64,000 bases of DNA from FEN-1219 sp963744305 (GCA_963744305.1 CAVUTF010000007.1:186001-250000); one strand, 5' to 3'; positions 19,927 through 28,512 are shown, counted from the first letter of the stretch. A program made the numbers and translations. The notes: generated by a model not told the origin, from the sequence alone.

Positions 19927-20710
19927 ATGCCGACTGGGGTCAGGCTCCGATTTCGGCAGCTGTCCTGCTGGCTGCGCGATCGCTATCGAAATCGGTGCCT
20001 GACCCCGATTTGCGCGCTGCTGGTGGGCTCGAGCGTCGGGGCGTACGCGCAGACGCCCGATCTCTCGGGCTTCTGGACGCCGAAGATCGAGCGCACGCGC
20101 TCGGGACAGGCCTTGATCGACGAGCTGCCCGACGCCGCGCTCCTGATCAACGATACCGGCGCCGACGAGCTCGCGGCCGGCGACTTCGGCGGGCTACGCT
20201 TGAAGGCGGCCGCGATCGAGGAGGTTCGCAACTACGATCCTGCGCAGGAGCTCAAGCGCGAGAACACCTGCGTCGCGCCTTCGGTCGCGTTCTACATGCA
20301 GGCGCCGTTTCCGATGGAGATCTACGACGGCCGCGATCTGATCGTGTTCAAGATGGAGTATTTCGATCTGTTCCGCGTGGTCTTTCTAGACGGGACGGAG
20401 CATCCCCCTGCGAACGCACCGCACTCGAAGTCGGGCCACTCGATCGGCCGCTGGGAAGGGGAGACGCTCGTCGTCGACACGACGCATATCTCCCGCGGCA
20501 CTTTCATGAACAACGGCTTCAACCACAGCGACCGCATCCACTTGGTCGAGCGCTTTCGCCTGAGCCCTGACGGCGGGACTTTGTGGTTGACACAGCTCTA
20601 CGAGGATCCCGAAGTCTTCGACGGTCTAGCGGCGCGCTACATGGCATGGACTCGAAGTGCCTGGCGAGTACGTGTTCCCGTATGAGTGCGACCCGAGCTA
20701 CGGCAACTGA
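19927..20710 (+). CDS. Exported protein of unknown function, RWEGETLVVDT family (one frameshift)
   Basis: A signal peptide (ICALLVGSSVGAYAQ) leads into TPDLSGFWTP and a domain with RWEGETLVVDTTHIS and FRLSPDGGTLWLTQLYEDP. The gene at 57694-58833 has the same RWEGETLVV signature, so these are paralogues. An extra base near 20655 hides the natural end; reading on gives EYVFPYECDPSYGN and a stop at 20708-20710. The first 27 codons coincide with a long inverted repeat, so the real N-terminus may start further in. The function is unknown; it follows a DUF6152 gene. Confidence 0.65.
19936..20006. repeat. REP-like long inverted repeat, copy 1
   Basis: GGGGTCAGGCTCCGATTTCG (19936-19955) and CGAAATCGGTGCCTGACCCC (19987-20006) are inverted with one mismatch in 20. 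The 31-base loop can itself pair GCAGC with GCTGC. The AAATCGGTRCCYGACCCC arm recurs at 52201-52254. Such extragenic palindromes are typical of families mobilised by RAYT transposases; no RAYT gene is in this window. Confidence 0.8.
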
Positions 20711-22007
20711 GGACGCGCCGACCGGGCCGCCGCCGCGCGTCAATACTCGCACCGTTTGGGCGTGGGCGCTTTACGACTTCGCCGACTCGCCGTTCACGAC
20801 GTTGGTCATCACGTTCGTGTATGCGACCTATTTCACGCAGGCGATCGCGTCCGATCCGATCACGGGCACCGCGCTGTGGTCGCGCGCGGTCACGATCACG
20901 GCGCTGATCGTCGCGATCGGTTCGCCCGTCCTCGGAGCTCTTGCGGACCGCGGCGGTTTCCGCAAGCTGTTCGTGTTGGTTTCCGTGCTCGTCTGCGCGG
21001 CCGCGACCGCCGCACTCTACAACGTGATGCCGGGGCAAGTGCTTGCCGCACTCGTTCTCGTGATCATCGCGAACGTGGCCTTCGAGTTCGGCACGGTGTT
21101 CTACAACGCGTTCCTGCCGGACGTGGCGCCGGAAGGACGCGTCGGCACCGTCTCCGGGCTCGGTTGGGGACTCGGCTATCTCGGCGGCTTGCTCGCGCTC
21201 GTCGTGGCGCTCGTCGGCTTCGTCCAGCCCGAGGTGCCGTGGTTCGGGTTCAGCAAGGTCGGTGGAGAGAACGTCCGTGCGACGAACCTGCTGGTCGCAG
21301 TATGGTTCGTCGTGTTCAGCGTGCCGCTGTTCCTATGGGTGACCGAGGACCGCTCGCGCGTCTCTCCGCGCGGCAGCGTGATTCGCGCGACGGCGACGCA
21401 GTTGAAGCATACGTTCGTGGAGCTGCGCCGCCACGAGCAAACGTGGCGATTCCTGCTCGCGCGGCTCGTTTACAACGACGCGCTAGTGACGATCTTCGCG
21501 TTCGGCGGCATCTACGCCGCCGAAACGTTCGGCTTCACGCTCGAAGAGGTGCTGATTTTCGGCATCGCGCTCAACGTAACGGCGGGGTTCGGCGCATTCC
21601 TCATGGGCTTCCTCGACGACAAGATCGGCGGCAAGCGAACGATCGTGATCTCGTTGCTAGGCCTCATCGCCGCGACGGCGCTCGCGATTGTCGCCCCGAC
21701 GAAGACTTGGTTTTGGGTGGCCGGTCTCTTGATCGGAATCTTCGTGGGCCCGAATCAGGCCTCGAGCCGCTCGCTCATGGCAAGGTTCGTTCCGCACGAG
21801 CTCGAGAACGAATTTTTTGGTTTCTTCGCATTCTCCGGCAAGCTCACCGCGTTCATTGGGCCGCTGTTGCTCGGTGTGCTGACGCAGATCTCGGGCTCGC
21901 AAAGGGCCGGCGTCGCGGTCGTGGTGGCGCTCTTCGTGATCGGTTTGGGGTTGTTGCTGCTCGTGGACGAGCGCGCGGGCAGCAGCGCACGGGCGGCGCC
22001 GCACTAG
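20682..22007 (+). CDS. UMF1-family MFS transporter
   Basis: A 441-residue major facilitator with about 12 hydrophobic segments. The N-terminal WAWALYDFADSPFTTLVITFVYATYF is the signature of the UMF1/Vps22-type (Atg22-like) family. ALADRGGFRK is the cytoplasmic loop 2-3 motif. The C-terminal half shows FGFFAFSGKLTAFIGPLLLG. ATG at 20682 is chosen because codons upstream belong to the previous gene; the two overlap by 29 bases if that frameshift is corrected. The substrate is unknown for most members; efflux or amino acid transport has been proposed. Confidence 0.85.
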   Translation: MSATRATATEDAPTGPPPRVNTRTVWAWALYDFADSPFTTLVITFVYATYFTQAIASDPITGTALWSRAVTITALIVAIGSPVLGALADRGGFRKLFVLVSVLVCAAATAALYNVMPGQVLAALVLVIIANVAFEFGTVFYNAFLPDVAPEGRVGTVSGLGWGLGYLGGLLALVVALVGFVQPEVPWFGFSKVGGENVRATNLLVAVWFVVFSVPLFLWVTEDRSRVSPRGSVIRATATQLKHTFVELRRHEQTWRFLLARLVYNDALVTIFAFGGIYAAETFGFTLEEVLIFGIALNVTAGFGAFLMGFLDDKIGGKRTIVISLLGLIAATALAIVAPTKTWFWVAGLLIGIFVGPNQASSRSLMARFVPHELENEFFGFFAFSGKLTAFIGPLLLGVLTQISGSQRAGVAVVVALFVIGLGLLLLVDERAGSSARAAPH

Positions 22008-22034
22008 CCGCAATTTACTCCTGCAATTTCGGCA

Positions 22035-22056
22035 TGACCGCCATCCATGGCGGTCA
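22035..22056. terminator. Palindromic hairpin between convergent genes
   Basis: TGACCGCCAT (22035-22044) and ATGGCGGTCA (22047-22056) are perfectly inverted around two bases, giving a stem of nine pairs with a four-base loop. It sits midway between two convergent stops. There is no T tract, so bidirectional termination is plausible but unproven. Confidence 0.4.
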
Positions 22057-22060
22057 GCGA

Positions 22061-22915
22061 TCACGGCGCCGAGCGCGGGATCCACGGATCGACGTCGATC
22101 ACCTCGAGCGGCAGTCCGCTCGCCGCCTCCACGATCATCGCGAGATCCTTGTTCTTCGCGACTACCGGCAGGAACCCGAGCTCCCGCTCCGGTCTGCCGA
22201 GCGCCGCAACGAGCTGCTCGATGGCGGCAGTCGCGTCCGGCCGCTCCTTCCGCAACGTCGCGAGCGGCTGAGCTCTTGCCACGAGCTGTGCCGCCTGCGA
22301 TGCGTAGTCGGCCCAGAACTCGGGACGCTGTTGGATATCGGGTTTACCCTCGAACAAAGTCTCCTCGAGCAAGCGCTGCATGCCGGCGCCATCCGTCGGA
22401 CGCGTCGCGACGACGAGCAGCGGCCCGCGCGCCGGCTTTCGACCGATCCTCTCGGGGGCGACGAGCGCAGGGTCGGCGAGCTGCGCCTGATCGATGTCCT
22501 TGCGCGCAAGCACGTAGAACCGATCGAGCGCGAAAACCGTGAAGTAGGGGCGTTCGCTGTAGATCACGCTTATACCGTAGATCAGCGCGACGAGCTGCAC
22601 GACCGCGATGGCGCACAGGTCGAACTTCAGGCCCCATTTCCCGGGCTTGAAGACGATTAGCGTGAGCAGCGGACCGACGACCAGATCGACGCCGATCAGC
22701 ACGCGCAGCACGTTCCACGCGCCCGCTGCCTGGAAATACGGGTGTGGATACCAGACGAAGAAGATCAGCGCGCAAACGAGTCCTACGATCGTCGCGCTGC
22801 CGCACAGATGCGTGAAGAATGCACGGCCGCGGCTCACGTCGAGCCAACTCTTTTTCGCGACGCCGCTCGGCGTTGCTACTACGGACATTGCATCGTTCAC
22901 GGTGTGGGTGCTCAT
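22061..22915 (-). CDS. TfpX/TfpZ-type type IV pilin accessory protein
   Basis: A 284-residue inner membrane protein. After a short N-terminus, hydrophobic segments lie near residues 35-60 (GSATIVGLVCALIFFVWYPHPYF), 68-85 (LIGVDLVVGPLLTLIVF) and 95-120 (CAIAVVQLVALIYGISVIYSERPYF); a long soluble domain follows. Order and motifs match the accessory proteins often encoded beside minor or major pilin genes, where they aid pilin stability or modification. No pilin gene adjoins it here, so it is an orphan copy. The start codon overlaps a 13-base palindrome shared with the divergent amidohydrolase. Confidence 0.75.
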   Translation of the reverse strand: MSTHTVNDAMSVVATPSGVAKKSWLDVSRGRAFFTHLCGSATIVGLVCALIFFVWYPHPYFQAAGAWNVLRVLIGVDLVVGPLLTLIVFKPGKWGLKFDLCAIAVVQLVALIYGISVIYSERPYFTVFALDRFYVLARKDIDQAQLADPALVAPERIGRKPARGPLLVVATRPTDGAGMQRLLEETLFEGKPDIQQRPEFWADYASQAAQLVARAQPLATLRKERPDATAAIEQLVAALGRPERELGFLPVVAKNKDLAMIVEAASGLPLEVIDVDPWIPRSAP

Positions 22916-22926
22916 TCTAATAGAAT
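22914..22926. promoter_or_regulatory. Palindrome between divergent starts
   Basis: ATTCTA-A-TAGAAT is a perfect six-base inverted repeat around one base, overlapping the start codon of the pilin accessory gene and lying 22 bases before the amidohydrolase start. It could be an operator or an AT-rich promoter element; no regulator is identifiable. Confidence 0.3.
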
Positions 22927-22947
22927 AGCCGCGGCGAGAGCGCACGC

Positions 22948-24121
22948 TTGAGAACCATTTCGCAAATCGAAGCCCGTCGTGACGAGCTCGTCGCTTGGCG
23001 CCGGGATTTGCACGCGCATCCGGAGCTGGCGTTTAACGAGCACCGCACAGCGGCATTCGTCGCCGACCGGCTGCGCGCGTTTGGTTTGCAAGTGCACGAA
23101 GGGCTGGCGGGAACTGGAGTCGTCGGGACGCTCGCAAACGGCACCGGCCCGTGCGTCGGCTTGCGCGCAGACATGGACGCGCTGCCGCTGCACGAAGCGA
23201 ATCAGTTCGCGCATCGCTCGCAGGCGGAAGGCGTGATGCACGCCTGCGGCCACGACGGACACACGACGATGCTGCTCGGCGCGGCACGGCATCTCGCTGA
23301 GCACCGCGAGTTCCGCGGCACGATTCATTTCATTTTTCAGCCGGCCGAGGAGGCGGCAGGCGGTGCCAAGGTGATGCTCGACGACGGGTTGTTCGAGCAC
23401 TTCCCGGTCGACGCGGTATTCGGCATGCACAACTGGCCCGGGCTTGCCGCGGGCAGCTTCGCGATGCGCAAGGGACCGATGATGGCCTCGCTCGACCGGC
23501 TTCGCGATCCGGATCGCGGGAAAGGGCGCGCACGGCGCGTTGCCGCACGAAGGTGTGGATCCCGTGCTCGCAGCCGCGCAATTGATCGGTGCGTTGCAGA
23601 GCATCGTGAGCCGCAACGTCGATCCGCTGGCGGCCGCCGTCGTGAGCATTACCAGGATTCATGCCGGAGATGCCGACAACGTAATCCCCGAAAGCGCCGA
23701 GCTCAGCGGCGGCATCCGTTCCTTCGACGATCGGGTCAGAAGCCTAGTCAAGACGCGGCTCGAAGCCCTTGCCCACGGCGTGGCGGGGGCGTTCGGTGCG
23801 CGGGCGGAGGTGCAATTCGGCCTCGCGTACCCCGCGCTCGTGAACTCTGCGCACCACACCGAGCTTGCCGCTCGTGTCGCGGCCGAGATCGCAGGCCGCG
23901 AACGAGTCGCCGCGGATTTTGCGCCGGTACTTGCGTCGGAAGACTTCGCTTTCATGCTCGAAAAACGGCCCGGCTGCTACGTTTTCATCGGCAACGGCGC
24001 GGGCGACGGCGGCTGCGCGATCCATCACCCCTCGTACGATTTCAATGACGGAATCTTGACGCTCGGAGCTACCTACTGGGTGCGGCTCGCGCAGGCATTT
24101 TGCGCGAACCACTTGGCTTGA
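22948..24121 (+). CDS. M20-family amidohydrolase (hippurate/IAA-amino acid hydrolase-like), one frameshift
   Basis: It hydrolyses N-acyl amino acids. WRRDLHAHPELAFNEHRTA, VGLRADMDALPL, MHACGHDGHTTMLLGAA and IFQPAEEAAGGAKVML supply the metal ligands and catalytic glutamate pair of M20D enzymes. The dimerisation domain and C-terminal VLASEDFAFMLEKRPG with a last metal histidine (HHPSYDFND) follow. One extra c near 23503 divides it; correcting it yields FAIRIAGKGAHGALPHEG. The start is TTG at 22948, and corrected length is about 390 residues. It probably acts in the cytoplasm; the natural substrate is unknown. Confidence 0.88.
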
Positions 24122-24177
24122 CGCAGTCGTTCGGGCATCGTATCGGCCCCCGGCAACCGCCGCCAAGACGACTTCGC

Positions 24178-25158
24178 GTGTCCGAACGCACGATTTTCTT
24201 CATCTTCCCCGGCCAAGGCTCGCAGTATCGCGGCATGGGCTCGGACTTGGTCGCAGAGTTTCCGGCCGCCCGCGACCTGTACGAGCGCGCGAGCAAGGTG
24301 GTCGGCTACGACATGCTCGAGCTATCCGGCACCGATCCGCGCGAGGAGCTCAATCTCACGCGCTTCACCCAGCCTGCGCTGTTGACCCACCAGGTTGCGT
24401 GCTTGGAATCGTTCCGGAGCTTGGTGGGCGATCGTGTCCAGGCGCGTTTGGCGGGCGGGCACAGCTTGGGCGAGTACACGGCGCTCGTCGCCGCCGGCGC
24501 GCTCACGTTCGAGCAGGCGGTGGCGCTCGTCGCGCAACGCGGCGCGCTCATGAGCGAGCTCGGGCGCGGCGGCATGGTGGCGACGACCCTCGATCTCCCG
24601 GCGGCCACGGCGCTCGCCGACAAGCATTTCTGCGGCATCGGCGGTTGCAATCTTCCGGATCAAACCGTGGTTGCCGGCGAGGACAAGGACCTCGACGCGT
24701 TAGTTGCCGACATGGCGGTGACGCACCCGGGCAAGCGCGGCTTTCGCTTGAACACCGAGGGCGCGTTTCACACGTATTTGATGGTGAATGCCGCGCAGCG
24801 ATTCCGCGAAGTCCTCGAGGCAACGCCGTTCAGCTCGCCGACGATCGACGTGCTCTCCAACTACACCGGCAAGCTGCACGAGCCGGCAGGCGACGCGATC
24901 CGCTCGCGGTTGTTCTTTCAGCTGTTCAATCCCGTGCGCTGGGTCGGATGCATGAATACGGCAATCGACTTGAAAATAGACACGATCGTCGAGTTCGGAG
25001 GCGGCATCGGCAAAGGCGACGCACCGGACGGCAAACGGCCGAATCTCGAGACTATCGTCAAGAAATCCCTCAAGTGGCGCGAGCATGAGGCCGAGTACGT
25101 GCCCGCCATCAACGTGGCGGGTATCCGCGCGGCGGCGGCGTTGCTGCTCGGGGACTAG
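24178..25158 (+). CDS. FabD-like ACP acyltransferase (malonyltransferase fold)
   Basis: A 326-residue acyltransferase. It opens with IFFIFPGQGSQYRGMG, has the nucleophile elbow GHSLGEYTA with the active-site serine, and the catalytic histidine in GAFHTYLM. GTG at 24178 is chosen because homology starts there. It is not in a fatty acid cluster, so it may not be the housekeeping fabD. The C-terminal WREHEAEYVPAINVAG segment is not typical of FabD. It could transfer acyl groups to a carrier protein in secondary metabolism or in a specialised lipid pathway. Confidence 0.75.
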   Translation: MSERTIFFIFPGQGSQYRGMGSDLVAEFPAARDLYERASKVVGYDMLELSGTDPREELNLTRFTQPALLTHQVACLESFRSLVGDRVQARLAGGHSLGEYTALVAAGALTFEQAVALVAQRGALMSELGRGGMVATTLDLPAATALADKHFCGIGGCNLPDQTVVAGEDKDLDALVADMAVTHPGKRGFRLNTEGAFHTYLMVNAAQRFREVLEATPFSSPTIDVLSNYTGKLHEPAGDAIRSRLFFQLFNPVRWVGCMNTAIDLKIDTIVEFGGGIGKGDAPDGKRPNLETIVKKSLKWREHEAEYVPAINVAGIRAAAALLLGD

Positions 25159-25201
25159 CCGGTAACTTTCAAGCGTTCTCGTGCCGGCGTCGGCAGTCGA
25201 G

Positions 25202-25246
25202 AACGATTTCTTACTACTACCAAGAAATAGACGGAGCGAAATCGTT
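25202..25246 (+). promoter_or_regulatory. Competing inverted repeats in the sat/cysC leader
   Basis: AACGATTTC (25202-25210) is perfectly complementary to GAAATCGTT (25238-25246), which abuts the ATG at 25247. Inside, ATTTCTT (25206-25212) pairs with AAGAAAT (25222-25228). The two stems share bases 25206-25210, so they exclude each other. The likely ribosome binding site (CGGAGCG, 25232-25238) lies in or beside the outer stem. A translational switch or thermosensor is possible. Confidence 0.45.
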
Positions 25247-26959
25247 ATGGGAGCTTTCAAGGAACCCCACGGAGGGGAGCTGAAAAACCTCTATCTTGCG
25301 GAACGTGAGGCACGAGAGGAGAAAACTCGAGCGCGCGATCTGCCGTCGTGGGACTTGAACATGCGGCAGTCGTGCGACATCGAGCTGCTGCTCAACGGCG
25401 CGTTCTCGCCGCTCGAGGGTTTCTTGGGAGAGCGAGACTATCGCCGAGTGCTGTCCGACATGCGGCTCGCGAGCGGTGTCCTCTGGCCGATGCCGATCGC
25501 GCTCGATGTGACCGCCGCATTCGCCGACAAGCTGAAGGAAGGCGACGCCATCGCGCTGCGCGACGCCGAGGGTGTCTTGATCGCCACGATGGAGATCGAA
25601 AGCATCTACCGGCCGAACAAGGAGCAGGAAGCTCGCGCCGTGTTTGGCACCACCGACGAAGCTCATCCCGGCGTGAGCTATCTCGTGCGCCGCAGCAACG
25701 AGGTGTATTTGGGCGGCCGGTTGCGCGGCGTCGAGGCGCCCGCGCACTACGATTTCAAGCATCTGCGCGACACGCCGCAGGAGCTGCGCGATCGCTTCCA
25801 GAAGGTCGGCTGGCGCCGCGTCGTGGCGTTTCAGACCCGTAATCCGATGCATCGCGCACACCAGGAGCTGACGTTTCGCGCGGCGAAAGAGGTCGAGGCG
25901 AATTTATTGCTGCATCCCGTCGTCGGCATGACCAAACCCGGCGACGTCGATCACTTCACGCGCGTGCGTTGCTATGAGCATCTGCTGGCGCACTATCCCG
26001 AGCAGACGACCACCTTGAGCTTGCTGCCGCTCGCGATGCGCATGGGCGGACCGCGCGAGGCCATTTGGCACGCGATCATCCGCAAGAACTATGGCTGCAC
26101 TCACTTCATCGTTGGCCGCGATCACGCCGGCCCGGGCTCAGGGAGCGATGGCAAGCCGTTCTATGGTCCCTACGACGCGCAGCGGCTCATGCAGCAGTTC
26201 GAAACCGAGCTCGACATCACGATGGTGCCGTTCAAGAACATGGTGTACGTCGAGGACAAGGCGCAGTACCTGCCCGAGGACGAGATCGACAAAGACACGC
26301 GCACGCTCGACATCTCGGGCACGGAGCTGCGGAGGCGTTTGCGCGACGGTCTCGACATACCCGAGTGGTTTTCGTTTCCGGCCGTGGTGGCCGAGCTGCG
26401 GCGCACGCACCCGCCGCGCCATCGGCAAGGATTTACCGTGTTTTACACGGGGCTCTCGGGCTCCGGGAAGTCGACAGTTGCCAATGCGTTGATGATCAAG
26501 CTCATGGAGATGGGCGGCCGCCCGGTGACACTGCTCGACGGTGATCTCGTCCGCAAGCATTTGTCGAGCGAGCTCGGCTTTTCGAAGGAGCATCGAGATC
26601 TGAACATTCAGCGCATCGGCTACGTGGCGAGCGAAATCACGAAGAACGGCGGCATCGCGATTTGCGCGCCGATCGCGCCGTACGCGGCGACTCGGAAGCT
26701 CGTGCGCGAGATGATCGAGCCGGTCGGCGGCTTCATCGAGATCCACGTATCGACCGCGCTCGAGGTGTGCGAGGCGCGCGATCGCAAAGGGCTCTACGCG
26801 AAAGCGCGCGCGGGGATCATCAAGGGCTTCACCGGGATCAGCGATCCATACGAAGTGCCGGAGAATCCGGAAATGCGCATCGACACCGCCGAGCTCACAC
26901 CGGATCTCGCCGCGCACCGCATCATCGTGAAGCTCGAGAGCCTGGGCTTCATCCGCTGA
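25247..26959 (+). CDS. Bifunctional sulfate adenylyltransferase/adenylylsulfate kinase
   Basis: An intact 570-residue fusion. Residues about 1-390 are ATP sulfurylase of the dissimilatory/Sat type, with QTRNPMHRAH near 194 and GRDHAGPGSG near 290. Residues about 400-570 are APS kinase, with P-loop GLSGSGKST near 400 and the FSKEHRDLNIQRIGYVA segment. Together they convert sulfate and ATP to APS and then PAPS for assimilation or sulfation. ATG at 25247 follows GGAG. The CysI cluster at 38-40.6 kb supplies sulfite reduction. No PAPS reductase lies in the window. The leader contains competing inverted repeats. Confidence 0.95.
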   Translation: MGAFKEPHGGELKNLYLAEREAREEKTRARDLPSWDLNMRQSCDIELLLNGAFSPLEGFLGERDYRRVLSDMRLASGVLWPMPIALDVTAAFADKLKEGDAIALRDAEGVLIATMEIESIYRPNKEQEARAVFGTTDEAHPGVSYLVRRSNEVYLGGRLRGVEAPAHYDFKHLRDTPQELRDRFQKVGWRRVVAFQTRNPMHRAHQELTFRAAKEVEANLLLHPVVGMTKPGDVDHFTRVRCYEHLLAHYPEQTTTLSLLPLAMRMGGPREAIWHAIIRKNYGCTHFIVGRDHAGPGSGSDGKPFYGPYDAQRLMQQFETELDITMVPFKNMVYVEDKAQYLPEDEIDKDTRTLDISGTELRRRLRDGLDIPEWFSFPAVVAELRRTHPPRHRQGFTVFYTGLSGSGKSTVANALMIKLMEMGGRPVTLLDGDLVRKHLSSELGFSKEHRDLNIQRIGYVASEITKNGGIAICAPIAPYAATRKLVREMIEPVGGFIEIHVSTALEVCEARDRKGLYAKARAGIIKGFTGISDPYEVPENPEMRIDTAELTPDLAAHRIIVKLESLGFIR

Positions 26960-26968
26960 CGCTACGCG

Positions 26969-28345
26969 CTAGGCTCCGGAGGGTTGGAGGTAGGCGGCGA
27001 AGTACTGGTTCAGGAGGCGGTCGTCGGGATCGAGCTGGTGGCGCGCCTTGTTGAAGAAACTCAGTCGGCTGCCGAAACGTTGCGACACGAGCTCGGGAGC
27101 CGCATTGCGCGTCTGATTGAAGAACGGCACGCCGCGATGCTGTGCGGCGAACTCGGCGAAGTCGAAAACAAAGTCGTCCCAGCCTTCGGTCTGTGTAGAC
27201 AGCGGGCTGATCGTGAACATCGACGTGTCGAACGACGGCGAAAGCAGCGCGCTGCGATCGCGGTTCAACCGGAAGCTTACGGCGGGCATGTCGCAGCGGA
27301 ATCCCGTGCGTGCGTAGTGCTCTTTGCAGAACAACTTGTAGGCGAGCACGGTGTTCGCGAATTCCGCGGCTGGAAAACCCCACGTGGAGTAGCTGAAGCG
27401 GCTCTTGCTACCGAGCAGCCGGTAGCGTCCGCTTTGCTCAACGGCGTTGCTGCCGTTGCGTACGAGCGCGGTGCCGACAAATCGGTGCGCAACCTCGCTC
27501 AAGCTGTCGATCAACGGGTAGCGCAACTGGCGGATCGGCAGGGCCATGCCGAGCGAGTGCGCCGCCTCGGGCAGCGCCGAGTTCACAGCCCAGTCCTTGA
27601 ATCGCCACGCGAACTTCTTGCCGGGGTCCGCCTCCGCAGCAGGACGGCGCAGCTCGAAATAGATGCGGTCTCGGAATGGCAGGAGGTACAGCTTCACGCC
27701 CGCGGTTGCGGCCGGCAACTTGGCGCCGAGCTTCGCGAAATCCTTGAACGACGCTTTCGCGGTTTGGACGGCGAAGCCCTGGACGCTCCGTACGCGCAGC
27801 GTGATTTCGTAGACGACGCCGAGCAAGCCGTAGCTCAAACGCATGAGCGCGAGAAGGCTCTTGGTCTTGTCATTGACCACGAACTTCTTGCCGTTCGGGC
27901 TCAAGACCTTGAGTTGTTGCACGTGCGAGGCAAACTGGCCAACGTCGCCCGCCATCGAAGCTTCCAAACCCGCAGCGCACACGGCGCCGCCGACGGAGCG
28001 GCTCGCGAGGTCGAATCCGCCGATGAGCTCCAACCCTTCCTGGCTCAGGACTTCGGCAAGGTCCGGCAATGCGATGCCCGGTTGAACCGTGACGCTGTCG
28101 GGCTCGATCTTGAGGACGCGATTCATTTTCGAAAGATCGAGCTGCGTGCCGCCGTTGGCGGCGATGCAGCGCGTCATCGAGCTGCCCGAGCCCATCGGCC
28201 GAACAGGCGCCGGATAACGCTTCCAGTCTCTCAGCACCGCGACAATTTCACTTGGCGCCGTTGCTTCGACCGTGACGGCCGGACCGGCCGTGCTCGAAGA
28301 CAATGCTTGCGGAACGGCGCGTTTGCGCGCGACAGCGGTATTCAT
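26969..28345 (-). CDS. FAD-binding oxidase (PCMH/FAD_binding_4 type, aldonolactone-oxidase-like)
   Basis: A 458-residue flavoprotein. The N-terminal FAD domain (VRPMGSGSSMTRCIAANGG, GLELIGGFDLASRSVGGAVCAAG) resembles FAD-dependent alcohol/aldonolactone oxidases. The C-terminal end (FFNKARHQLDPDDRLLNQYFAAYL) resembles the DP-RL-N-YF ending of that group. The histidine that anchors FAD covalently in some members is not evident. ATG at 28345 follows AGGGAGGA by 11 bases. A c-di-GMP-I riboswitch stands in its leader, so expression should respond to that second messenger. It converges with sat/cysC. The substrate is unknown. Confidence 0.82.
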   Translation of the reverse strand: MNTAVARKRAVPQALSSSTAGPAVTVEATAPSEIVAVLRDWKRYPAPVRPMGSGSSMTRCIAANGGTQLDLSKMNRVLKIEPDSVTVQPGIALPDLAEVLSQEGLELIGGFDLASRSVGGAVCAAGLEASMAGDVGQFASHVQQLKVLSPNGKKFVVNDKTKSLLALMRLSYGLLGVVYEITLRVRSVQGFAVQTAKASFKDFAKLGAKLPAATAGVKLYLLPFRDRIYFELRRPAAEADPGKKFAWRFKDWAVNSALPEAAHSLGMALPIRQLRYPLIDSLSEVAHRFVGTALVRNGSNAVEQSGRYRLLGSKSRFSYSTWGFPAAEFANTVLAYKLFCKEHYARTGFRCDMPAVSFRLNRDRSALLSPSFDTSMFTISPLSTQTEGWDDFVFDFAEFAAQHRGVPFFNQTRNAAPELVSQRFGSRLSFFNKARHQLDPDDRLLNQYFAAYLQPSGA

Positions 28346-28423
28346 GACCAGTGGGTCCTCCCTGACTTCAGATCCGTTTTGCTGCCGGTCGGAAGAAATC
28401 GGGAGCGCCGTGTTCCGCTGGAA

Positions 28424-28512
28424 TGCCGGCAACCCCGCTGTCGTAGGACGAATCCTTTAGACCGGAAGCTTTGCGTCCCCGGCTTTCGCCGGGTTTACCC
28501 TTAGCAGCCCGC
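28424..28512 (-). ncRNA. Cyclic di-GMP-I (GEMM) riboswitch
   Basis: On the minus strand the leader shows the class I c-di-GMP aptamer landmarks in order: AAGGGTAAACC, a GAAA tetraloop closing a CCGGC/GCCGG stem, GGGGACGCAAAGC, TTCCGGTCTAAA (tetraloop receptor side) and AGCGGGGTTGCCGG. These align block by block with the Vibrio Vc2 aptamer. It lies 79 bases upstream of the FAD oxidase ATG. No T-rich terminator follows, so control is probably translational. Confidence 0.92.

Noticed and set aside
20756..22660. A 634-codon frame overlapping the UMF1 transporter and the pilin accessory gene
   Set aside because: It is a shadow frame with Arg-rich nonsense sequence. Both underlying genes have strong family signatures.
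26984..28504. A 506-codon plus-strand open frame antisense to the FAD oxidase gene
   Set aside because: It reads across the c-di-GMP riboswitch and shows no domain. The minus-strand protein is clearly real.
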